Below, one piece after another: positions 1 to 5,455 of a stretch of DNA of 6,209 bases; within the stretch, counting starts at the first letter, position 1; the number at the start of each line of letters is the position of its first letter. Location: positions 1-6,209 of the forward strand of contig JAILFI010000184.1 of the NCBI GenBank assembly GCA_024697655.1, read 5' to 3'. Source of the stretch: Clostridiales bacterium. GTDB taxonomy: Bacteria; Bacillota_A; Clostridia; Peptostreptococcales; Anaerovoracaceae. The notes beneath the pieces were generated by a model. That model ran no database searches, was not told the origin of the DNA, and saw only the letters and a program-made list of their open reading frames with translations. Made by a program: the position numbers and the translations under genes.

Positions 1-704
1 GGGGCATCAACAGCATTTTGAAAAAAGATGTTTGTGATGACAAAGGCCTCTTCATGCAGTATTTCTATGGCCTTCCGAATTACCTCTCCTATATGGAGGG
101 ATCTTCCACCTCGGCTTCCAACGAGGAATGGTTCATTGATATGGCGATGGACCGCGATAAGGATATCTATGCAAGATGTGAGAAAATGGCAGCGGAGACC
201 CCATACAAAGATACGGTATTCTTCCTGCCCTTCATCTATGCGACCAACGTCAACATAGACGCCAAGGCAGCCTTCATCGGTCTGCAGGGCGAGCACACAA
301 AGGCGCACATGCTTCGGGCCCTCTTCGAAGGCGTGGTCTTCTGCCACCAGATGCACCTTGACCGTCTGCTTCCCCACTGCGAGAACCCGAAGGTCGTCCG
401 GATGGCCGGCGGCGCGACACGCTCCAAAGTCTGGATGCAGATGTTCGCCGATATCCTGGGTCTTCCGGTAGAAGTCTCCGAAGCCGAGGAACTTGGCGCA
501 ATGGGCGCGGCGCTTTGCGGAGGCGTATGCGCAGGCGTATTTGACGACCTTGCAAAAGCTGCTTCCAACTGGGTCAAGATCAAGGCAGTCTACCAGCCGG
601 ATCCGGAAAAACATGCCTATTACAGGAAAAAATATGCCGCGTACTGCGCTATCATCGATGCCATGGATCCTGTCTGGAGCCAGATTGAAGAACTGAAATA
701 CTGA
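1..704 (+). CDS. FGGY-family carbohydrate kinase, L-xylulokinase (LyxK)-like, C-terminal part (5' end outside window)
   Basis: This is the C-terminal half (about 234 residues of a usual ~500) of a cytoplasmic sugar kinase that phosphorylates a pentulose or related sugar with ATP. The reading frame is open to the left edge: GINSIL precedes the TTG at 18, so that TTG is internal and not a start. The second FGGY signature is intact at nt 267-329 (AAFIGLQ...HMLRALFE). The ATP-binding stretch follows at nt 393-515, with MAGGATRSKVWMQMFADILG and then EELGAMGAAL. From memory, EGSSTSASNEEWF, VFFLPFIY, EGVVFCHQMHLDRL and VWMQMFAD align well with E. coli LyxK, but substrate cannot be fixed from this half. 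The TGA stop lies inside a perfect palindrome, and a DeoR-type regulator starts 32 bp later, as expected for a sugar operon. No frameshift or missing motif is visible in the part present. The family call is firm; L-xylulose as substrate is tentative. Confidence 0.9.
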   Translation, partial: GINSILKKDVCDDKGLFMQYFYGLPNYLSYMEGSSTSASNEEWFIDMAMDRDKDIYARCEKMAAETPYKDTVFFLPFIYATNVNIDAKAAFIGLQGEHTKAHMLRALFEGVVFCHQMHLDRLLPHCENPKVVRMAGGATRSKVWMQMFADILGLPVEVSEAEELGAMGAALCGGVCAGVFDDLAKAASNWVKIKAVYQPDPEKHAYYRKKYAAYCAIIDAMDPVWSQIEELKY

Positions 705-721
705 TCAGATGATCTGATCAG
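701..721. promoter_or_regulatory. Perfect 21-bp palindrome, candidate operator or RNA hairpin before the DeoR gene
   Basis: The left arm CTGATCAGAT (701-710) and the right arm ATCTGATCAG (712-721) are exact reverse complements around a single central G at 711. Each arm contains the self-complementary octamer CTGATCAG, so that octamer also occurs as a direct repeat 13 bp apart (701-708 and 714-721). The element covers the kinase stop codon (702-704) and ends 1 nt before the ribosome binding site of the DeoR-family gene. As DNA it is a plausible site for a dimeric repressor, perhaps autoregulation by the adjacent regulator. As RNA it can form an 8-bp stem with an AUGAU loop. There is no T-run after it, so it is not a standard intrinsic terminator. 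The palindrome is seen directly; its role is inferred. Confidence 0.6.
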
Positions 722-736
722 CAAAGGGAGTACATC

Positions 737-1504
737 ATGCAGGAAAAAAGATTAAACGACATTCTCAGATATGTTGCGGAGCACGAGATGTGCACGCATG
801 AGGAATTATGCCGCTTCTGCGACGTCTCCCTCAGCACGGTCAAGCGGGATGTACAGACGCTGTCGGACCGCGGGCTTCTCACCCGGGTCCGCGGCGGGGC
901 AAAAGCCCTGGCGGATAATCCCGCGGACATGCCGCGGACGATCTTCCGCGAATCGCTCCGCTATCAATCCAATCTCGACCGGATCGCCAAGCGTGCAAGC
1001 CAGCTGGTATCCGACAACGAGATCGTCTTTCTCGGTTCCGGCGTCACCGTGGCGCACATGATCAAGCATCTACGCGGGTACCGGAACCTGACCGTCATCA
1101 CGAACAGTATCTATGTCATGCAGGAAGCCTTTCAGTACGACATCAACGTCCTGATGATCGGCGGGATCCTCAACCGGAACACAATGTCCTACATCGGCAT
1201 ACAGTCGATCAACCAGCTGAAAGACCTAAATGCGAACGCAGCCTTCATGAGCTGCAACGGCATAGCGTTGACGCGCGGCATCACCAATTCCTCCGAAATG
1301 GAAGGCGACATCAAAAAGATCGCCGTGCAGGTCAGCGCAAAATCCATACTGCTCGCGGACAACGAAAAATTCAACAAAATCTCCCTCTACACCTTCGCGC
1401 AGATGGGAGACTTCACAAACCTGATCACTGACCAGCCGATCGACGAACCCATGGTGCGGGAGATCAAAGACTCCGGTACGGAGCTCGTCGTGGTAGAAGA
1501 ATAG
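737..1504 (+). CDS. DeoR/GlpR-family transcriptional regulator
   Basis: This is a complete 255-residue protein, the usual length for DeoR-type sugar-operon repressors. The N-terminal winged helix-turn-helix covers residues about 6-57, with the characteristic end of the DNA-binding domain in STVKRDVQTLSDRGLLTRVR followed by GGA. The C-terminal effector domain (DeoRC, sugar-phosphate-isomerase-like fold) follows with FLGSGVTVAHM (~98-108), VITNS (~120-124), IGGILN (~141-146), NGIALTRGITN (~174-184) and LLADNEKFNK (~205-214). Family members bind a phosphorylated sugar here and release DNA. The ATG at 737 is chosen because AAAGGGAG at 723-730 sits 6 nt upstream. The gene follows an FGGY kinase on the same strand with a 32-bp gap, so the two are probably co-transcribed and the effector may be the kinase product or a derivative. 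The palindrome at 701-721 is a candidate autoregulatory site. It converges on the dehydrogenase operon, so nothing in the layout shows that it controls those genes. Confidence 0.92.
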   Translation: MQEKRLNDILRYVAEHEMCTHEELCRFCDVSLSTVKRDVQTLSDRGLLTRVRGGAKALADNPADMPRTIFRESLRYQSNLDRIAKRASQLVSDNEIVFLGSGVTVAHMIKHLRGYRNLTVITNSIYVMQEAFQYDINVLMIGGILNRNTMSYIGIQSINQLKDLNANAAFMSCNGIALTRGITNSSEMEGDIKKIAVQVSAKSILLADNEKFNKISLYTFAQMGDFTNLITDQPIDEPMVREIKDSGTELVVVEE

Positions 1505-1524
1505 CCGGGAGATCGGATTCCCGG
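1505..1524. repeat. Small inverted repeat just after the DeoR gene
   Basis: CCGGGA (1505-1510) and TCCCGG (1519-1524) form a 6-bp stem with an 8-nt loop directly after the TAG stop of the DeoR-family gene. No T-run follows. It may help 3'-end formation or mRNA stability with the stronger hairpin downstream. It could also be chance in GC-rich sequence. Confidence 0.4.
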
Positions 1525-1543
1525 GCAGTGGCGATCACCGAAA

Positions 1544-1570
1544 GGGTCAGGGGAAATGCCCCCCTGACCC
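1544..1570. terminator. GC-rich hairpin between convergent genes, probable bidirectional terminator
   Basis: GGGTCAGGGG (1544-1553) and CCCCTGACCC (1561-1570) are perfect reverse complements with a 7-nt loop, giving a strong 10-bp stem. The position fits a shared terminator, 39 bp after the DeoR-family stop and 28 bp after the E3 stop on the other strand. The U-tracts are weak. On the + strand only TTTT at 1580-1583 is seen, 9 nt after the stem. On the - strand TTT follows the stem directly and is then broken by CGG. An outer pairing of CAGTGG (1526-1531) with CCACTG (1569-1574) partly competes with the base of the stem. The hairpin is certain as sequence; efficient intrinsic termination is inferred. 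Confidence 0.65.
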
Positions 1571-1598
1571 ACTGTTAGCTTTTGATGACTCGTCCGGT

Positions 1599-3344
1599 TT
1601 ATGCTTTTTTCGGCAGGTGCTTGCACTCTTTGAGCGCGTCCGCGCAGGCTTCCATGAAGGCTTCTGCGCAGGTCGGATGTGCGTGGATGATGTCGGCGAT
1701 CTCATCGACCGGGATCTCGGCTGCCATGAGCGAGGAGGCTTCGGAGATCATTTCCGCTGCGTCTGCTCCGACCATGTGTACGCCAAGCAGCTCTTTGTAG
1801 CGCTTGTCAGCGATGACTTTGACGAAGCCGGCCCTTTCATTGCAGGCCAGGGCACGTCCATTTGCGGAGAAGGGGAATTTCCCGACAAGGATGTTGTCTT
1901 TGCCGTATTTCTCTGCTGCTGCTTCTTCGGTCAGTCCGACGGCGGAGCATTCCGGCAGTGTGAAGACTGCGCTGGGTACGCGGGACAGGTCGCAGACTGC
2001 GTCGATGCCCATTGCGTTCTTTGCTGCAGTTTCCCCCATCTTGAAGGCGGCATGCGCGAGCATGCATTTTCCGTTCAGATCGCCGGGCGCGTAGATGTTC
2101 GGGATGCTTGTCCGCATGTGATCATCGACAACGATCTTTCCGCGTTCGGTCTTGATCTCTTCTGCAAGTTTTCCAAGTCCGGAAAGGTCGGATACACGGC
2201 CGATGGAAAGGAGCGCATAATCTGCCTGGACCTTTTCGCTCCCGTTGAATGTGATCTCACATCCTTTGCCTTTTTCTTCGATCTTGTCGACGGCACAGGA
2301 GGTATGAACCTTGACGCCGAGGTCTTTCAGGCTCTTTTCAATTGCTGCGGAGACTTCCTTATCCATCATCGGAAGCACGCGCGCCATCGCTTCGATGACA
2401 GTGACTTCGCTTCCGTAGCTTGCAAATACGGTCGCCATCTCACATCCGATGACGCCGCCGCCGATCACGGCAAGGCGCTTCGGAACCGTTGTCAGATCCA
2501 GAATGTCATCGCTCGTAAGCACATACTTGCAGTCGATGCCCGGGATCGGGATGCTTCCGGCCTTTGAGCCGCCGCAAAGCAGGATGCTTGCCGCGCTGTA
2601 GGTCTTTCCTTCGCAGACGATCTCATTCTTCGACGCAAGGGAAGCTTCTCCGTTTACGACCTTGATCCCATGAGACTTAAGAAGCGCGCCGACGCCGTCG
2701 GTCAGAGTCTTTACGACTTTCTTTTTGTGCGCGACAGCCTTTTCCATATCGACCGTGATCTTCTGATCGACTTTGATACCGTAGGTGTCCGCATCCTGGA
2801 TATGACGGATATATTTTGCGCCATTGAGGTACGTTTTTGCCGGGACACAGCCGCGGTTCAGGCAGGTGCCGCCGAGTACGCTCTTTTCGAAGACGATGAC
2901 CTTGCCGCCCTGCATTGCCGCTTCGATCGCTCCGACGTAACCGGCAGGGCCTCCGCCGATGACTGCTACGTCATAGTCATATTTTCCTGCTTCTTCCGCT
3001 TTCTTCGCGGGCGCTTCTTCTTTTGCAGGCGCTGCCGCAGCAGGAGCCTCTTCTTTGGCGGGTGCCGCAGCCGCAGCGCCGGCCGGTGCGTCCGGAACCT
3101 TTTCACCCTTTTCGCCGATGTAGCCGAGTGTTGTCAGTACCGGAACCACTGCTCCGTCTTCATAAAACTTTGCAAGAAGATATCCCTCTGCCGGTGATTC
3201 TGACTCCATGGTGATCTTGTCCGTTTCGATCTCCATGATCGGTTCATCCTTATCGACGTGGTCTCCCACCTCTTTGAGCCAGCGAACGATCGTTCCTTCC
3301 ACCATATCCATGCCATTCTTGGGCATATAAATCTCTACTGCCAT
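1599..3344 (-). CDS. lpdA: Dihydrolipoyl dehydrogenase (E3) with N-terminal lipoyl domain
   Basis: This 581-residue FAD flavoprotein reoxidises dihydrolipoyl groups of the dehydrogenase complex and reduces NAD+. It is longer than a plain E3 (~470 residues) because it starts with a lipoyl domain, residues 1-~80, with the lipoylation lysine K43 in ETDKITMES. An Ala/Pro/Glu/Lys-rich flexible linker spans ~83-119, with PAKEEAPA occurring twice, 11 residues apart. The E3 core follows: FAD-binding GGGPAG (130-135), redox disulfide C161/C166 in GGTCLNRGCVPAK, NAD-binding IGGGVIG (294-300), second FAD contact YAPGD (418-422), and the catalytic H556/E561 pair in HAHPTCAE. All key residues are present. 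The ATG at 3344 is preceded by AGGGAGGG at 3349-3356. It is the last gene of the operon, 84 bp after E2, and its lipoyl domain is the only one visible in the operon. It could equally be called acoL. A similar lipoyl-E3 fusion is known, as far as I recall, from clostridial acetoin and streptococcal systems. Confidence 0.96.
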   Translation of the reverse strand: MAVEIYMPKNGMDMVEGTIVRWLKEVGDHVDKDEPIMEIETDKITMESESPAEGYLLAKFYEDGAVVPVLTTLGYIGEKGEKVPDAPAGAAAAAPAKEEAPAAAAPAKEEAPAKKAEEAGKYDYDVAVIGGGPAGYVGAIEAAMQGGKVIVFEKSVLGGTCLNRGCVPAKTYLNGAKYIRHIQDADTYGIKVDQKITVDMEKAVAHKKKVVKTLTDGVGALLKSHGIKVVNGEASLASKNEIVCEGKTYSAASILLCGGSKAGSIPIPGIDCKYVLTSDDILDLTTVPKRLAVIGGGVIGCEMATVFASYGSEVTVIEAMARVLPMMDKEVSAAIEKSLKDLGVKVHTSCAVDKIEEKGKGCEITFNGSEKVQADYALLSIGRVSDLSGLGKLAEEIKTERGKIVVDDHMRTSIPNIYAPGDLNGKCMLAHAAFKMGETAAKNAMGIDAVCDLSRVPSAVFTLPECSAVGLTEEAAAEKYGKDNILVGKFPFSANGRALACNERAGFVKVIADKRYKELLGVHMVGADAAEMISEASSLMAAEIPVDEIADIIHAHPTCAEAFMEACADALKECKHLPKKA

Positions 3345-3368
3345 TTTTCCCTCCCTATATGCTTCAGG

Positions 3369-3405
3369 GACACAGGCAGGACCTTTCCCGGCCCGAGCCT
3401 GTGCC
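3369..3405 (-). promoter_or_regulatory. Intercistronic hairpin in the E2-E3 gap
   Basis: In the 84-bp gap between E2 and E3 the transcript can fold into a two-part hairpin. The outer arms are GGCACAGGC (3405-3397) and GCCUGUGUC (3377-3369), 9 bp with one G-U pair. The inner arms are GGGCC (3394-3390) and GGUCC (3383-3379), 5 bp with one G-U pair. They are separated by a small internal loop and closed by GGGAAA. No U-run follows, so it is not a typical terminator. The E3 ribosome binding site starts 13 nt downstream of it and remains free. A role in mRNA processing, stability or E2:E3 dosage is possible. The fold comes from reading the sequence; no energy was computed. Confidence 0.5.
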
Positions 3406-3428
3406 TTTACGATTTTCAGCCGGCGCCA

Positions 3429-4436
3429 TTAAGCTCCCGGCAAGATGATCTTGGCCGGATGCTCGATCAGGCTCTTCAGATATGATTCGAATTCAGCCAC
3501 TTCCGTACCATTCAGGATCCGATGATCATAGGTGATGCAGATCATCATCTTTTTACGCACGGCGACATTCCCGTCGATGAGCGCAAGCTCATCTTCCACT
3601 CCGCATACGCCGATGATCGATGCCTCGGGCTGATTGATGATCGGCGTAAAGCTGTGCGTCCCATACATGCCGAGATTTGAGACGGTCACGCGCCCATCCT
3701 TCAGCTCTCCCGGAAGCAGCTTCTTTTCTCTTGCTTTCTTTGCAAGTGCCTTCGCTTCGGCGGAGATCTGGAAAATGTTTTTCTGATCGACATTCTTGAT
3801 CACCGGTACCAGCAGTCCTTCTTCCATTCCGACTGCAAAGGCCACGTTGATATCTTTGTGCAGTAAAAATTCTTCCCCTTCGACCGTCATGCGGAAACGT
3901 TCAAATTTAGCGATCGCCATGCCGACAGCCTTGATCATAAGGTCATTGAGAGAGACTCTGTCAGCTTTTTCAAGGCCGTCATTGATCTGTGCGCGCAGAG
4001 CGATCAGGTCAGTCGCATCGACCTTAATGCTCTGTGTAACATTCGGAATCTGCTCATGGCTTTCGTACATACGCCGCGCAATGACCTTGCGCATGGAGGA
4101 CATCTTCCTGCGTTCGATCAGCTCATCGATTTCCTTCAGGACCTGCTCAACTTCCTTCGCAGGTACATTCTCCAGATCACATTTCATGATCTTTCCGCCA
4201 AAGCCGGATCCTTTGATCGTTGAGAGATCAATTCCCAGATCCTGTGCGATCCTCTTCGCAAGCGCAGAGGCCTTCGGCATTGCAAAATGCGCATTCTCAA
4301 CGTCTGCCGCTATGATCTCACCATGTTTTCCGCTCGGCGAAAGAGAAGCCAGGTCGATTCCTCTTTCAAAAGCGAGAAGCTTCGCATACGGTGTTGACGC
4401 GATGCCCCCGCCAGGTATTTTCAATCCTGCTGCCAT
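3429..4436 (-). CDS. acoC: Dihydrolipoamide acyltransferase (E2), lacking a lipoyl domain, with two tandem subunit-binding domains
   Basis: This 335-residue protein should form the core of the complex and transfer the acyl group from lipoyl-lysine to CoA. It lacks the usual N-terminal lipoyl domain. It opens with two peripheral-subunit-binding-like domains, residues ~12-50 (STPYAKLLAFERGIDL, then GEIIAADVENA) and ~53-90 (ASALAKRIAQDLGIDL, then GGKIMKCDLEN). A charged helical linker (~91-112) leads to the catalytic domain (~113-335). Visible core motifs are KVIARRM, VAFAVGMEEGLLVPVIKN, TVSNLGMYG with S253, and YDHRILNG at 303-310. The catalytic H305 is present, but the expected Asp of HxxxDG is N309. 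The ATG at 4436 has GGGAGGA at 4442-4448, 5 nt upstream, and only 21 bp separate it from E1 beta, so no lipoyl domain has been missed. Working with the lipoyl domain on the downstream E3 would make biochemical sense. The acoC symbol follows gene order; a pyruvate dehydrogenase E2 is the alternative. Confidence 0.92.
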   Translation of the reverse strand: MAAGLKIPGGGIASTPYAKLLAFERGIDLASLSPSGKHGEIIAADVENAHFAMPKASALAKRIAQDLGIDLSTIKGSGFGGKIMKCDLENVPAKEVEQVLKEIDELIERRKMSSMRKVIARRMYESHEQIPNVTQSIKVDATDLIALRAQINDGLEKADRVSLNDLMIKAVGMAIAKFERFRMTVEGEEFLLHKDINVAFAVGMEEGLLVPVIKNVDQKNIFQISAEAKALAKKAREKKLLPGELKDGRVTVSNLGMYGTHSFTPIINQPEASIIGVCGVEDELALIDGNVAVRKKMMICITYDHRILNGTEVAEFESYLKSLIEHPAKIILPGA

Positions 4437-4457
4437 CTTCTTCCTCCCATCATGCCA

Positions 4458-5441
4458 TCACAGAAGCTCACGGATTGCTGCTTCGATCTTTTCCGGAGTC
4501 GGGAACGCTTCTCTCTCAAGCACCGGATTGAAGGGAACCGGGCAGAACAGGCCGCCGACCCTCTTCACAGGAGCATCCAGGTAATAGAACGCTTCTGAAT
4601 CCATGATCGTTGAAACTACTTCACCGCCAAATCCGCCGAACTGCACTGCCTCATGGACAACTACTACTCTGTGCGTCTTCTTTGCCGTTGCAATGACCGC
4701 TTCCGTATCAAGCGGAGAAAGTGTGCGCAGATCCAGCACTTCTGTCTGAATGCCTTCTGCCGCCAGCTTTTCGGCTGTCTCGAGAGCCATCTGAACGGTA
4801 CGGCCATAGGTAATGACCGATACGTCTGTTCCTTCCCTCTTGATATCCGCTTTTCCGAGCGGAATTGTGTATTCACCCTCCGGCACCTCGCCTTTGGTGT
4901 TATACAGGCGCTTCGGCTCCAGGAAAATAACCGTGTTGTTATCTCTGATGGATGCCTTTAAAAGGCCCTTCGCATCGTACGGGGTCGACGGAACGACCAC
5001 CTTCAGGCCCGGGATATGGCAATACAGGTTCTCAAGGGACTGGGAATGCTGCGCCGCTGCTCCGGTGCCGCCGCCGGTCGGTGTACGCATGACCATCGGC
5101 ACATTGACTTTCCCTGCAAACATAAAGTGCATTTTTGCTGCCTGGTTGATGATCTGGTCATAGCACACAGCCATGAAATCCGAGAACATCAGCTCTACGA
5201 TCGGACGCATTCCCGTGATCGCCGCGCCGACGCCGCAGCCCATGTATGCAGTCTCCGAGATCGGCGTCTCACGGATACGCTCCGGGCCGAACTCCTCGAG
5301 CATGCCTTTTGACACGCCGAAAGCTCCGCAGTATGCGCCGATATCTTCTCCCATGAAGAAGACGCTCTCATCGTTTCTCATTTCCTCGCACATCGCCTCG
5401 CGAATGGCTTCTTTATATGTAATGATTCTTGCTTCGCTCAT
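4458..5441 (-). CDS. acoB: Acetoin/pyruvate dehydrogenase E1 component, beta subunit
   Basis: This 327-residue protein, a normal length for the family, is the beta half of the alpha2beta2 thiamine-diphosphate E1 enzyme. It contains the transketolase pyrimidine-binding domain (residues ~5-180) and the C-terminal transketolase domain (~195-320). GEDIGAYCGAFGVSKGMLEE, TPISE with the ThDP-activating glutamate E63, DFMAVCYDQIINQAAK, AAQHSQS with H132, and DLRTLSPLD are all recognisable. GLKVVVPSTPYDAKGLL and YTIPLGKADIKREGTDV resemble AcoB proteins of acetoin dehydrogenases, which favours acetoin cleavage to acetaldehyde plus an acetyl group. Branched or pyruvate substrates are not excluded. The ATG at 5441 is supported by AGGAGG at 5446-5451. 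It begins 14 bp after the E1 alpha stop and ends 21 bp before E2, so the genes are co-transcribed. No missing catalytic residue was noticed. Confidence 0.93.
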   Translation of the reverse strand: MSEARIITYKEAIREAMCEEMRNDESVFFMGEDIGAYCGAFGVSKGMLEEFGPERIRETPISETAYMGCGVGAAITGMRPIVELMFSDFMAVCYDQIINQAAKMHFMFAGKVNVPMVMRTPTGGGTGAAAQHSQSLENLYCHIPGLKVVVPSTPYDAKGLLKASIRDNNTVIFLEPKRLYNTKGEVPEGEYTIPLGKADIKREGTDVSVITYGRTVQMALETAEKLAAEGIQTEVLDLRTLSPLDTEAVIATAKKTHRVVVVHEAVQFGGFGGEVVSTIMDSEAFYYLDAPVKRVGGLFCPVPFNPVLEREAFPTPEKIEAAIRELL

Positions 5442-5455
5442 GGATCCTCCTCCCG

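Noticed and set aside
18..20. TTG as the start codon of the sugar kinase
   Set aside because: The frame stays open to the left edge, no ribosome binding site precedes it, and the kinase N-terminal half is missing, so the gene begins outside the window.
701..721. Palindrome as an intrinsic terminator of the kinase gene
   Set aside because: The stem is only moderately GC-rich and is followed by CAAAGGGAG, not a T-run; the next gene starts at once.
1617..2567. Long + strand open frame of 316 codons opposite E3
   Set aside because: It lies fully antisense to a clear dihydrolipoyl dehydrogenase with all motifs intact. Its translation is rich in Cys, Asp and Phe and has no recognisable domain.
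4437..4457. A frameshifted or cut-off lipoyl domain upstream of E2
   Set aside because: Only 21 bp separate the E1 beta stop from the E2 start, and E1 beta is intact to its normal C-terminus, leaving no remnant of a lipoyl domain.
3796..4584. Long + strand open frame of 262 codons opposite E2 and the end of E1 beta
   Set aside because: It is antisense to two well-supported genes, and its Ser/Arg/Ile-rich translation resembles no family.
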